Positions 1-10,951 of a stretch of 64,000 bases of DNA are shown in pieces (the stretch's first letter is position 1; every line of letters starts with the position of its first letter). Source of the DNA: Ischnura elegans. Lineage: Eukaryota; Arthropoda; Insecta; Odonata; Coenagrionidae. A program made the position numbers and the translations under genes. The DNA lies in NCBI RefSeq assembly GCF_921293095.1, contig NC_060248.1, positions 12,108,744 to 12,172,743 of the forward strand, written 5' to 3'. Below the pieces are notes generated by a model, which was not told the origin of the DNA, did no database searches, and was given only the letters and a program-made list of their open reading frames with translations.

Positions 1-3000
1 ACGTCAAACTAAAATAAATCTAGGCCATTAGGAGAGATTGAGATATCTTCTCCATTTAAAAATCTACAAGATTGTAGTTTATTCATCGTCTTGAGCACGA
101 AGACATTAGAGCACTTTAAGATAGCACCTTCATTGCGCTTACGACGAGAATTTTCACCGACTTGCAGTGACATACCCTTGTATAGACACAACTGGCACGA
201 AAAACAAATGCCTTACACAATCCTGCAATGTAGGACTAGGCCACTTAAAAACCAAAATGGAAAGACATTTAGAAAAAGGGTGGATATACAGATGGAAAAT
301 GAATTGAGCAATACTGCCTGGTGAAATCGCAATGCACTTCATTCCAAAAAAATAAGAAAAAAAATTTTTTTAATACTTGCTGTGTCAGAAAATAATCAAC
401 TGTCATGAAAATCACTAACGAGAGTTTCAAATTTTATTTTTCAAACATTAATCCTGAAACAGCGCTTAAAACTTAATGATATCTGCGATTCTATTTGGAA
501 CGCTGCATCATGTGACAGATGCTCCGAAGAAAGGAAAATTAAATAGGTGGCAAGATATGCTGTGCGATGAAGAGCAAAGATGTAGCTGATGAAGAAGAGG
601 ATGGAGCGGTCACGCGATCGATGCAGTACGCGATATGACTGAACTTTGGACGGAAATGAGGAGCCATGGGTGCGTCCAAAATTGGAACTTGAAACACGTG
701 GAGAGGTCGATTAAGGAAACATTATCACTGAGGGAGGAAATAATTAATGGCGTGATATGATTAAACCGAACAATGAGACAAAATGATAACAATTCCTTTT
801 AAATCAACCATTAAATTTACTGGAACTATACCAATTTCAACTTTCTACATATATTGGAAACCCTAACGAGTTTATTATTGCAAAAAATAATGTAAATAAA
901 TAAATCTAAAATATTGTAAAAAAAGGCAGCTAGAGATTTCTCGATGAAACTAATTCTACGTCTGACAAACATTAATGTAACGGTCTAACGTGAATGATGA
1001 GGGATTTGACCTTTATAAATTCCTAGCGTTTTCATTTTTTGCTCATGATAAAGTATGGGCTTAGGTATATCTACTAGGAAAACGGAATACCTTACAATGT
1101 CAAACATCTTCCCCGCGCCTATTCCCATGCTAACTTTGTTGAATTAATTGTACGCTGCAAAAGGCACATGCTCATCGTTTTTCGTGACTTTTCATCACTT
1201 CGTAGTTCGCACAAGTCATAAAAGCCCATCCATCAATTCTATCTATTTTGTATGGAATTATCAAATATACCCTAAACGGCCGCGGGAATCAAATTCATCC
1301 CTCAGAAAGAAATATTATATTTCGTAGAATAGAAGGTTTTTATAAGAAATATTTCAAAAGCTAAAATTCTAGTCTCACCTTTATAGAATCGTACCACAGG
1401 AAAAGAATTGTTACTCATTGTCAGTGCATTGTTACGGCATATATATATGTATAGCCAACTTAAAGGGGATCAATTTGATCTCCTCAGCCGCTGAAGAGCT
1501 TAGGCTACGCCTGACCGTTCTAGTGTCAAAAGAAACCAAAAATATTCGGAGACGAATGTTATGGGAAAATTTTGACAAATATTTCCTCACGGCAATGATA
1601 AAACTACTTAAATTACCCAAAATATTATGCACCTACGATCCATCCCATCTTTACACATTGAATAATAAGGGTGTTTCCTTGAACAAGAAGTTTTCCTCAC
1701 CGGTAAGAAATAAATACCAGCATGTGATTCAGTACAGCTGATGAAAGGCAACGAGAATTTAATACTAGAAATGAATATTCCCTTTAACGAAGAGTAGCTA
1801 ATAATAGAAAAGGAATTCCATTCGATAGTGTTATTTTCGCGAAAGGTTTTTTAATAAATTCCAAGGCGATTCAAAATAGTCTTGCCGTATCTCAGTCCAA
1901 GTAAACAAATGGAAGAAGCCAAAGGAACGGGTTCAATTTGTAACGATTCACGGTCAACGAAACCTTTCCGCGAGGTTGAACAACCTCTCTTCGTCGAAAA
2001 CACATTTTTCCTTGAGCAAAACAGAGGGGGATGGGCGAGATCACATTAATACAAGTGTCTGGATGAGAACGCATTGGGGAAGAGGATTGAATGTAGGGTG
2101 AGCTGGGGAGGGCGCGTGTAGGAAGCGAGGCGCAATAAGTCACGGGGGCAGCCAGAGGAAGTGTAGAGATAAACACAGCCAGAGGAGAGGATGAGGAAAC
2201 AGAAGATAAGGGAAAACACTGTCAGGAAACCGTGTTTGGGAAATATTTCTCCCATACGGCGATTGCTCACATATCATTGATTATTAACGCCATGTTTTCT
2301 GATTTTTCCTGTAAATATAATGTTATTTTTGTGTGTTTAAACTTTTTAGTCAAGTAGTTTGTTAACTTAACTTCCATCATACGCCGTTAAAATGAAAACA
2401 CGAATATATTTGGCGAGTTTGATTGCTTATAATTATTTAAGAGCTTTTTTATAGCTGTTAAAATAAAATCTAACTTTGTATAATAAAGGTCATCAATGTA
2501 AGAAATGGCTTAGCTGATCATTTTTGCATTTTAAGTACTTTCCAATACAGAAGAATCCGATAGATTTTTTTTTCGATGAAGCAGAATTATTGGTGGTTAG
2601 CTAATGAGACGGGTCCAATTTTTGGAAATTTTCCTCTGAGGAAAAAATCGAACCCTCAGGGTCACTCATTAAATGAAATGCTGCATTTTTGAAAATATTC
2701 ATGGAGACTTTGATTAACATTACATATTCCAAAACCAAGATGGCTCATGAGAACTTAATCAGTAAGGAGATACACAAAGGCAGTTACTATTATCATTTTT
2801 ACCTGAAATGAACACGGTGTTTGATTACATTACTGTTACTTCGGCATTTATTTTTCCTTTCGCAATATAGGTTGTGGAAATTTGGCTCCAATACGAGAAT
2901 AACATTTAGAAGTCAATATCGCCATTGGTCACCAGCGGAGCTTAAGGGAGGCGGGACATAGTTATTGGACCTAGAAATGGTATCTCTGACTAGTTCGTTT

Positions 3001-3029
3001 CAATTTTAATGCGGCGGAAAATAAAATAA
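1..3029. other. Non-coding stretch, no gene recognised
   Basis: AT-rich sequence with only short chance reading frames (up to about 107 codons) and no recognisable protein motif on either strand. The part around 1880-2280 is richer in G and C, with a G/A-rich tract near 2020-2180, but shows no start-codon/splice-donor combination I trust. It is most simply intergenic or intronic DNA. Confidence 0.6.
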
Positions 3030-3289
3030 ATAGCTAGACTGGAGGAATAGAAGGATTAACAACTTTGCTATTTCCACATAATAATTTATTAACACCGACC
3101 ATGGTTTCGTTACAGAGTAACATTATCAAGGTGATTATATTATCCCTTGATAATGCTACTGTGTAACGAAACCATGGTCGGTGTTAATAAATTACTATGT
3201 GGAAATAGTAAAGTTACTGATCCTTCTATTCCTGCGATTATGGATTCCCACCAAGTTACGCCCGCTACGATTAATTATAGCTAGACTGG
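3030..3289. mobile_element. Palindromic (foldback) element with 13-bp TSD, Penelope/hammerhead-like core
   Basis: The 13-mer ATAGCTAGACTGG occurs at 3030-3042 and again at 3277-3289, flanking about 234 bp; this reads as a target-site duplication. Inside, the segment beginning near 3043 is inverted after a short centre, to about 3235: both arms carry the ACCATGGTTTCGTTAC motif and its complement, followed by TTAATAAATTA and a GTGGAAATAG block. The inner part of the right arm reads CTTGATAATG...GTAACGAAACC, resembling a decayed CTGATGA...GAAAC hammerhead core of the kind known from Penelope-like elements. A unique tail of about 40 bp follows the right arm. No coding capacity. The TSD is seen directly; the Penelope/hammerhead relation is inference. 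Confidence 0.7.
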
Positions 3290-4539
3290 GTTTAAGCCCG
3301 TTGACTAAAGGGATGTGAATAAGTATGAAAAGGGAAGGTGACAGAATTTAAAAAAAATCACTCTTGTGGATAAAATAATGGATAGAGAGAACACGGGCAA
3401 GAGATAGAAAGAATTCAGATAAGAGCGGCCGACGGATGTTTGGATGGCGAAGGGAAAACCATTTAGAGGATAAGGAAGGCGAAGCTTAGGGAATGCGGAA
3501 GTTTGAAAGGCCTGGAGATTCGACAAATTTTCCTTAATCAGCATTTGCCCCAGAAATTCAATACTTCGGCAAATTATCGCACATCGATCGGCGCGGAAGG
3601 GTCCTTCCTCTAATTTAAAATGAATTTACCACCAATATCTATAAAGAAAAGTCTCAATTTTATTTTCCAGTCATTGCCACCCTGAAATTTAAATATCAGC
3701 CTCAATCTTTCTAAAACTCGAAAAGACAATGCTTTAATCTACCTTTCATGTGAAAAAATCCATCCCACTAAATCCAAATATAGACCAATTATTAATGAGT
3801 TGATACTTGATATCTTGGCTAGAATAATAAAAACAACAGTTTTCTCTGTTCTAATTTCAGGAAAAAATATCGCGAAAAATCCAATTCCTAGAGAGCTCAT
3901 TATTGGAGAAAATAGTATTTCCTGCCAAGTTAGGAAATGTGTGAATTTTCAGTAATATATTATACGGGAAAATAGCAATTATTTTAGCACGTTTTAAAAT
4001 CTACCAAAGATCAGCATTTTTCCTTGTTCAGCCTGGAAATATTGGTATGGATATACAGAATAAATTTTCGGCCCATGCCCATAATTGAACGAATTGTTGG
4101 CAGCTGAAATGTAACTGCATAGGGTTTAATTCCAGAGTAGAATAGATATATAGACGCTCGATGAAACAGCCATCAAATGTATCAATTTCAAAGCATTGTT
4201 CATTCTGAAACTTGACGCATCAACCTCTTACTTGATGCACAACAGATTGACCATCCGCCTGAAAATAATTGATGTTGGATTTTACACACTATCCGGTTAA
4301 TTTTTTCTTTATAATGACGCCTACAAGATGAAGACAAAGTTTCTTTTTACAACTAAGTAACATTCGTTACATGATACAGAAAAAATACACATTTCCAAAA
4401 AATGGTTTGCATACTCTCAGCCGGAAACGTTGCAAAATGCAAGAGCAGGCACTTGAATAATTAAGACGACCATATTCTCTCCAAGACAAAGAAGCGTAAT
4501 AGTGCACGCAACTAGAGCTTTATTCCTCCATAATTATAA
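3290..4539. other. Non-coding stretch, nothing recognised
   Basis: AT-rich, no reading frame above about 80 codons, no inverted repeats or transposon motifs that I could see. Confidence 0.55.
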
Positions 4540-4860
4540 TATTATACCGGTTATAGTAGGTTTGCTTCAAGCATTTTGAACTTATTCTCCTCCCAAAGCG
4601 GATTTCCCTCTTTAATTATAAATAATGTCTATTCCTCTTCATTTTAAATACTATTCCCTTCCTCCACCTCCCCACCTACTCAGTATGCATTCCTCTAGCG
4701 CAGTTTTTAATATACCTTCACCGTTCATTTCTCGCTCAATATAAACCCTACGTCTTTTCCATACCTCCTCCAAGATCATTCCCATCTCACCCACCATGTC
4801 TAGCACTTTTTTATTCCTCCTTCTATCCCTCCACTAAACCTTCTCCACGGGCAGTCAGCA
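4540..4860 (-). pseudogene. LINE relic: C-terminal end of endonuclease/RT polyprotein plus 3' UTR
   Basis: Read on the minus strand, 4860 to about 4640 gives a degenerate peptide containing KVLDMVGEM, a conserved-looking ILKTALEE motif and a Gly/Arg-rich end. It lines up residue by residue with the better preserved relic at 33109-33417 (EVLDMVGEE, MLKMVLEG, GKRGRGRRR). The following segment (about 4540-4640) contains ACCGGTTATAGTAGGTTTGC, matching the 3' flank of the 33-kb copy (ACCGATTAAGGTAGGTTTCC), so it is the element's 3' UTR. Stops and substitutions break the frame. The clade of non-LTR element was not determined. Confidence 0.7.
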
Positions 4861-5089
4861 TCAACATTCGTTCGAATTTAAACCTGGTTTGTCTGGCACA
4901 GATTACGAGATATCAGAGACTATAAATTTTATTAAGTTATAATAAAATATATAAATAATATTATGCCTTGCGACCACTCGCATGATCTTTTATACTGTTC
5001 GAAGAAATTAATTCCGATATGTCTTCAACCCAGTGAAAAAACTGCCGGCATTTTATTCATCTGAAAGTATAATGCCGATTAAGCCAGGT

Positions 5090-5410
5090 TTTAATAATGG
5101 AGTATTTACAAAGAACTCTGGCAATATCCCGTTTAGGGACTTCCCTCTTCAATTCATAATATTGCCCGTCCCTTTTCATTCTATCTAAAAAAAATCCTAT
5201 TCAATTCCTTCCTCTCCTCGTTTACCGAACATTCCACCCTCTGGTGCTATTCTCAACACCGCTTTCCCGCTCAGAATTCACTCCATTCAAACCCTCTCTG
5301 TCTCCTTCGTATCTCGTTTCGAAGTTGCCTCACCTCACCTACCAAATTCAGCACTTACTCTGACTCTTTGCTCACCTTTGCTCACCTCAAAATTTCTAAT
5401 ACCTATCGAT
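5090..5410 (-). pseudogene. LINE relic: second degenerate C-terminal tail of the same family
   Basis: Minus-strand translation of about 5400-5170 shows the same series of blocks as the copies at 4.6 and 33 kb: an acidic/basic segment, then ECILSGKAVLRIAPEGGMFG followed by KRGEEGIE in one frame, with in-frame stops before and after. It corresponds to the C-terminal region after the reverse transcriptase of a non-LTR retrotransposon. The two copies, some 250 bp apart and in the same orientation, could be independent insertions or a local duplication. Heavily mutated and non-functional. Confidence 0.65.
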
Positions 5411-6152
5411 CCCCACACGAGTTCTCTTCTACTCATGACCACTTTATTTTCTAACGCAATTCACTTCCTAATGCTTCGTCAGTTTTATTCTGGTGGGCTG
5501 CCCAAGTGTATTCACCATTGGCAAAAAAGGAAGAATTAATTTCAATTAGGATCGAGTAATTAGGAAAGAGAATTTGTGAGAGATTTATGAAAATTCATGT
5601 CTTGTCGGGATAACCTTAATTTTCTAAGCGGATCCGTGGACAAAGGATTCTTAATGCATTAATCTGGGTCATCTGGGGAAACACAATGCACGCATCCGGT
5701 TCACGATAAGATCGTAATTTTAGGTATTGTCCTTTGCTAACGAGCAGCTGCAATGCAGTGTAATCAATTAAATGTTGCGCATCCTGTCGACAAGGAACCT
5801 TGAAAAGAAACGCAGAAACAAAGTTTTTGGGAATTAGAAAATAAATAAAGCTATAAAAATAGAGGAATAAAACGCATATAAACATTAATAATATAGATAT
5901 AATAGTGTGACGCGGTGCAAGTCGTGTGATACAGCTACGATTGGGGACACCAAAATAGACGAAATCCCACAAATGTAAAGTTTGGCGACCAATACGCTTG
6001 CAAATGATAGCTAAAATCGGAAACGATCGTCATATTATCGTCCATCGGGTACTAATAATTGTTTTTCATGTGCCTTCTTAATGAGAATATATCACGCCGC
6101 GCCAGAAACAATTAATTTTAAAACAGAAAGTATCGGATACCTTTAAATTAAC
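5411..6152. other. Non-coding stretch, nothing recognised
   Basis: AT-rich DNA ahead of the Tigger insertion. A 118-codon minus-strand frame at 5616-5972 has no recognisable motif and looks like a chance frame. Confidence 0.5.
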
Positions 6153-6344
6153 TACAGTGGAACTTGGTTATAACGGCATCGGCTGTAACCTTTACTCGGG
6201 TTTAACGTCACATTTTATACAGACCAGCCAAAATTGAACATTTTATGTTGTACGAAAACCCGTTTATATCGTCAACAAATATTGCGACGCTCGGGTATAG
6301 CGTCAAAATTTTGCGATTCTTAAGTTGCAAAAGTGGTAGTGTGA

Positions 6345-6627
6345 TTGTATTATGTCCCAAAGTTCATAGAAACCATGTGTAGAAACATCAAAAGCAAAAA
6401 CAGATCACAGGATGCCGAAGATAGTCCTGATGAAGATGATGACCAGAACGCAGAAGACTTCATTTGTCCGTCTGTTCAAGAAGCAATGAAAGCTGCTGAG
6501 ACTCTCTCCCGGTTCTTTCGCTTCAGGGAAACGACTGCTTCAACACTCAGCGCGCTTCAAGAAGTTTGTTTCACAACGGAGAGAATTTATATTTCTGAAA
6601 GGACCGTTCAAAAGAAGATCAAAGATT
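6345..6627 (+). pseudogene. C-terminal remnant of Tigger-type transposase
   Basis: An open frame gives an acidic segment (QDAEDSPDEDDDQNAEDF) followed by a helical stretch (PSVQEAMKAAETLSRFFRFRE) typical of the non-catalytic C-terminus of Tigger/jerky-like transposases, which pairs an acidic linker with a final helix. No DDE triad and no CENP-B-type helix-turn-helix are present. The frame is interrupted after KKIKD by the insertion at 6628. Reading across the second TSD copy (7141-7153), the original frame would have reached a stop a few codons later, at 7163-7165, so the transposase end was intact at the time of insertion. The true amino-terminal boundary is lost in the internal deletion. 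Confidence 0.75.
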
Positions 6628-6725
6628 TTCAAAGCACTGAAGGAACAAGTGACTTTGTACGCAGTCACGCGCACGGGTGCAAAGTTAAATACACCAAAGG
6701 ATGAAGTTCGCCATGAAAAAATATT

Positions 6726-6797
6726 TGACTTAGCCGGGATTCGAACCCGGATCTCCCGATTGCCGGTCAGGCGTGCTACCAGTTACACCACCAAGCC
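6726..6797 (-). tRNA. tRNA-like gene (left arm), anticodon position GGC, probably not a canonical tRNA
   Basis: This is the exact inverted copy of the plus-strand unit at 7029-7100: a 7-bp acceptor stem with two G-U pairs, a short D arm, a 5-bp anticodon stem with a 7-nt loop, a 5-bp T stem with loop TTCGAAT, and discriminator A. A run of six T on the transcribed strand lies just after the 3' end (the A-run ending at 6721). It would be transcribed leftward, divergent from its partner. Base 33 is C instead of the near-universal U, so translation use is doubtful. Confidence 0.6.
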
Positions 6798-7028
6798 ATC
6801 TTCTCAGAGCGAACTTCGGGATGGGTTTTACCGAACAAGATGTTGACGTCACAAGTCCACGCTGTGGCACATGTGGCGGGGGTCGTGCTTACTAAGCCAC
6901 TGGTCGTGCTTACTAAGCCCCGACAGTGGCTTAGTAAGCACGACCCCCGCCACATGTGCCACAGTGTGGACTTGTGACGTCAACATCTTGTTCGGTAAAA
7001 CCCATCCCGAAGTTCGCTCTGAGAAGAT

Positions 7029-7100
7029 GGCTTGGTGGTGTAACTGGTAGCACGCCTGACCGGCAATCGGGAGATCCGGGTTCGAATCCCGGCTAAGTCA
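7029..7100 (+). tRNA. tRNA-like gene (right arm), anticodon position GGC, with Pol III boxes and terminator
   Basis: Cloverleaf by hand: acceptor GGCTTGG pairs with CTAAGTC (7093-7099; five Watson-Crick and two G-U pairs), T-G at positions 8-9, D stem GTG/CAC, anticodon stem CCTGA/TCGGG around loop CCGGCAA (7060-7066), 4-nt variable region, T stem CCGGG/CCCGG with loop TTCGAAT, discriminator A at 7100. TGGTGTAACTGG fits the Pol III A box and GGTTCGAATCC the B box. A T6 terminator sits at 7105-7110. The loop places GGC as anticodon (Ala codon GCC), but eukaryotic cytosolic Ala tRNAs use AGC, and C33 is atypical. The unit therefore is best read as a tRNA-derived promoter/RNA module of the mobile element. 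Confidence 0.65.
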
Positions 7101-7532
7101 AATATTTTTTCATGGCGAACTTCATCCTTTGGTGTATTTAAAGATCAAAGATTGTTTTCGACAGTAAAGTAAGATTTTTATTAGGCTATAAAATATTTAA
7201 TTGCGAATATCATAATTTTACTATCGTTTTTTATTATACACATTCCAATTTACGAGTAGATTTCAATAAACAGTGTTGTATATAGCAGTACATTTGCGTT
7301 TTTACTTTGTCCTTTCACTCACATCAGATTTAAGGCTGCTTTTTTTACAACGTCACTCGGATATAACGTTAAAAATCTTCTGGTCCCTTTGATGACGTTA
7401 TAACCAAGTTTCACTGTATTTCAGAGAGTCTTCTTCTCTATCACTTTATCAGTACTGATTTAAATACTCAACTATTACAAATATAACTTTCTTAATAGCT
7501 TATGGAAAATCGCACGCTTGAAAACTATTAAA

Positions 7533-8030
7533 AAGTCCGAAAGCCTTCCTCCTCTGCTAGTTTCCGGCTAATATGGGTACCATGTGCATTATCCAAAGCC
7601 TGAGACTGTTCATCACCAAATAACTGATTATCTTTCTGCCAACGCGGAACAAAACCCCTTTCAAACTGGTTTTCGTAAAGATTTCAGTACATAATCAGCA
7701 TTTCTAAAAGTTACAGATAATATTCGTAGTGTAATGGATGGTAACCATGATGGTCCTCTTTGATTAAGGAAAGCATTTGATCGTGTTAACCATGCGCTCC
7801 CGCTAAAGTTGAGAAATCTCAACTTTTCCATTTTTGTATTAAAATAGTTCCCTTTATACCCTGGAAATTTTATCGGAGGCTGTACTAGGAGCCAACAACA
7901 ACACATCGACTTGAGTTAATGTACAATTTGGGGTGCCACAGGGGTCGGTATTGGGTCCTCTAGTATTCATTCTTTACATCCTTGATAATGCGAAGAGTCT
8001 TGGACAGTGCAAATACAACTTTTTGCCTGT
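7533..8030 (+). pseudogene. LINE reverse-transcriptase relic (RT fingers/palm region)
   Basis: Translating across several frames gives the signature series of a Jockey/CR1-like RT: ALSKA, then VHHQITDYLSAN, then NPFQTGFRKDFST, SAFLKVTDNIRSVMDG, a decayed KAFDRVNHAL block, and near 7929-7985 GVPQGSVLGPLVFILYI, the hallmark block just before the catalytic YxDD. Internal stops and frame changes are frequent, so it is dead. The catalytic YxDD itself is not seen downstream. The overlapping minus-strand 81-codon frame is a shadow. Confidence 0.8.
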
Positions 8031-9993
8031 TAAAACCTCTACTCGTTAGATATATTTATATGGTTCATTTCTTTTCTTTGTACCATTTTTAAACCAAAAT
8101 CAGCCCCTGATGCTAGAACCAGATAGATGGGTTTGCATTGAAAACGAAACATGATAAAAAGTATTGTGGGGACTCTGGGTTGGTAGCCCTTGCTGAACAA
8201 TCATACGTCGATGGTAAATCAACTGCTATAGAGATAACAGTTCATGCGCATTAAGCATCATTTAACTTTCACCGCTTAGCCAGTAACTCTGCCGTCTCTC
8301 CCGGAATTTCCACCGCATTCTACTGGATATTTTATTCGGAAGAGATAAATGACAATGATAGATACATGTCAAATACCTGAAAACTCTGGCTCTCAGTCTC
8401 CCGGGAGTTCGTATTATTACTAATATTTGCGAATTTATTGCTAAATAAAGTTTAAACCACGCTGTTAGGCTCATAAAAACAGGAGGATTGGAGATAAACT
8501 AAAATTATTGATGACAATTCTGTGATTACTAACAATTTCTAAAAGTATGAAATTCTACCTAATTCGGTAGATTTTTCCTTACTTTCTACTAATTGAAACT
8601 AATTTAACCACAGCAGAGCGATTGATATCGTTTGCCTTTAATATTTTTCAGTCGTTTATTTTACGGAATATCTGTTGGATTTAGCCTGACCCTTTTTGTG
8701 CTGAGGAAAATTCATTCATTGATTAATGGCGAATTTCTGAACATTTCAACATTCGTTCTCAAGAGGAAATCTCAGCCGAAGAGACAACGCCCCCGGGAAC
8801 GGCTTCTCTGAAGCACACGGCAAATTAGGAAACCTTTCGCACGCTCTCCTTCGACCAATTAAGGGAGATGCCACTCGAAGCATTCAGACCCTGTCGTCTC
8901 GCTTTAAGCGGACCGTATGCCGCCACCGGCACCGGCTGCTGCTGCGGGCAGAAATAAATCTGGATGTGAAAAGAGGCGACTCGCAACGGAGACGAAGGGA
9001 GAGGAGAGGGTGAATGGGGAATGAGTTCTGGAGGAAAATCTCCAAGGGGGCGATACATGACTCACGAGAGTAAAAAAATATAAACAAGAAATCAAAACAT
9101 AGAGATATCGACTGAAAATAAAAGGGGAAGCTAACATTAATATACCTCAAGATATCTTAAAGAGATTTACCTCTACATACTACCCAGAAAGTCACCTCAA
9201 CTACTGTCGGCGTCAAAACGATGCCATAGAGCTATGCTCCCTCAGAATACGCACTATCTCCTCAGACAAACACCAATTTATCAACATAATACTGATAACT
9301 TTTCATGTTCAAGAAATCAAACCAGAGTGATTAGGCTTGTTAGGTAGACAGGCAAAAAGGAAAAGTTGTTCCATAGATACTGCAACCCAACAACATCCAC
9401 GATACACTTTCATGGCACTTGATGGTAATAAAATTTTCTTAGCAAAAGTAAAGATGGTAGCAAAAGTGAAAAATGAATTTCTATGTTCTGAGCGATGTAT
9501 TAATACGTATATTCTCTTTATTTAATTTTAATAATTGCGTTTCAATAATTTACCAGTCAATTAACAGCAAAAATTATAATTTTCTCTTCCTCTTACCTAA
9601 CCTCTTTATAAGCATAACAAACGGCAACAAAAACGTTTGCGAAATGACGTTATGGATAATACGGCAAATATATGTGCAGAAATTGACTTCTTTATGGATT
9701 ATAAGTTCATGCTATAGTAACTCATTTCTAAGATATGTTTTCATCGCTTACGAACATGAAAACTCTGACAAAGATAATCACTTTCTGATAAATAAGAAAA
9801 AGTCAACTTTTATGCTACTCAATTAAAGCCATTACGATTATGCGTAGGAATATTTTCCCTTTTACGTCAAAACTCAGACGCTTTAATTTTGAAGACACTA
9901 CATTTTATAACCGAAAAACAGCAAGAACTTATTCCCATATTCGTATTTGACTAGGAAGCTGATATTCCTGAGGTTCATAGAAGCATTTTTCAT
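8031..9993. other. Non-coding stretch with a CpG-richer patch
   Basis: No gene recognised. The segment about 8760-9060 is notably richer in CpG than its neighbours (it includes GCCGCCACCGGCACCGGCTG) and ends in a purine-rich tract; it might be a promoter-like or coding-derived fragment, but no exon with start and splice signals could be defended. The rest is AT-rich. Confidence 0.4.
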
Positions 9994-10180
9994 AAACGTT
10001 TCTCCCAATGTTTGAGATTAATTCTGCAAACGAACACATTCCTATCCCCTCCCTCCACCAAAAGGACCCGTTTCCAGAGGGAAAGAGAACATTTTTTTTG
10101 AAAGAGAGAAGTGGGTATCTAACTCAGAAACATGTCTCTTTTACGATCACATTTTTCCCGTAAGCTGTGCAGCATTCGGG
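9994..10180 (+). repeat. Dispersed repeat module A, copy 1
   Basis: This segment, starting around AACGTTTCTCCCAATGTTTG and ending in TTTACGATCACATTTT, recurs at 10952-11134 with the same order of blocks (TTTGAGATTA, ACATTCCTATCC, CCAAAAGGACCCGTTTCCAG, GAAAGAGA, AACATGTCTCTTTTACGATC). No terminal inverted repeats or coding potential visible. Unknown family. Confidence 0.75.
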
Positions 10181-10640
10181 AAAATTTGCGCATTTAAACG
10201 CTCATTGAAATTCTTGCGGACGCGAGGAAATAAAATAAATTGCGCGCAGTTTTTTTTTAATTCATTTCTTTTCGGAGAGGAAGTTTCGTTTCCTTGACAA
10301 GGAGAAAGTTAGAGTGGAGAGAGCAAGGGATGGAAAGGGGCGGGCCGAGATTTGAAGATGACGAAGATAAAATAAGTACGGACTGAGAAATCTGGTTTAG
10401 GAAGAAAATGGCCGTAAAGTAAACAAAAATTTGAGAGTTTAAAGGAAAATGAAAGATTAAAAAAAAATAGTTGGGGAATGATTGAGAAAAGAGGAAAGGA
10501 AATAGAATCGTTCAGGGAATGATCACAAATGACCAAGAAATGCAAGCCGCAGAATTCCGAAAATAAGGTCAGGTAACTTTCCATCCCTAACTCCTAAGAT
10601 TTCAGCAATTGGGGTAAATAAAAATACGAGGGGAACATTA

Positions 10641-10664
10641 ATAATAATAATAATAATGATAATG
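10641..10664. repeat. Short (AAT)n microsatellite
   Basis: A run of ATA/AAT trinucleotides, followed by a similar interrupted run at about 10899-10943 just before module A copy 2. Confidence 0.8.
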
Positions 10665-10951
10665 GAAATACTAAAAAAAACTCAAAATACTCAACCTTTA
10701 TCCAAATACATGCATCAAATTGCAAAAGGCTGTAATAACTTCAACCTGTCATATCATGAGAACATTTCTCAACGCCATTAAATAGCAAAGAGTAACCTTG
10801 GTTACCTTTTTCAACACAGAGTAAAAAGACGAGAGTGCTTGGTGATACCCGTACCTCGCATAAAACCAGCAAAATTTCTGTGAAAATGTAATTAAAAAAT
10901 AATAATTATAATAGTAATAACAATGATAATAATAACAATCAATAACACACG

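Larger units (their letters stand above)
6628..7140. mobile_element. 513-bp palindromic retroposon-like element carrying two divergent tRNA-like genes
   Basis: Flanked by a 13-bp direct repeat AAGATCAAAGATT (6615-6627 and 7141-7153). Structure: a 58-nt unpaired head (6628-6685), left arm 6686-6901, 23-nt loop 6902-6924, right arm 6925-7140. I compared the two 216-nt arms base by base and found a single mismatch (G/A near 6871 against its partner). Each arm carries a complete tRNA cloverleaf (separate entries). The head contains a short hairpin (GTGAC...GTCAC). There is no protein coding capacity beyond chance frames. The TSD length suggests target-primed or staggered-nick integration rather than a cut-and-paste transposase. 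A shortened second copy lies at 23241-23400. The mechanism and classification are inference. Confidence 0.85.
6155..7416 (+). mobile_element. TcMar-Tigger (pogo-like) DNA transposon, internally deleted
   Basis: Ends are unambiguous. The left end starts CAGTGGAACTTGGTTATAAC at 6155 and the right end, read inward on the minus strand from 7416, starts CAGTGAAACTTGGTTATAAC; both are flanked by TA (6153-6154 and 7417-7418), the expected target duplication for Tc1/mariner/pogo elements. Without the later nested insertion (6628-7140 plus one TSD copy) the element is only about 736 bp, far shorter than an autonomous Tigger (about 2.3-2.8 kb). It keeps a 5' segment, the last part of the transposase frame and the 3' UTR with AATAAA-like sequence near 7264. 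The DNA-binding and DDE catalytic regions are missing, so it could only move in trans. Confidence 0.92.

Noticed and set aside
6649..6846. 65-codon frame across the palindromic element, with a similar frame at 23201-23383
   Set aside because: The peptide similarity is explained by DNA homology of the repeat, and the frame runs straight through the tRNA-like gene.
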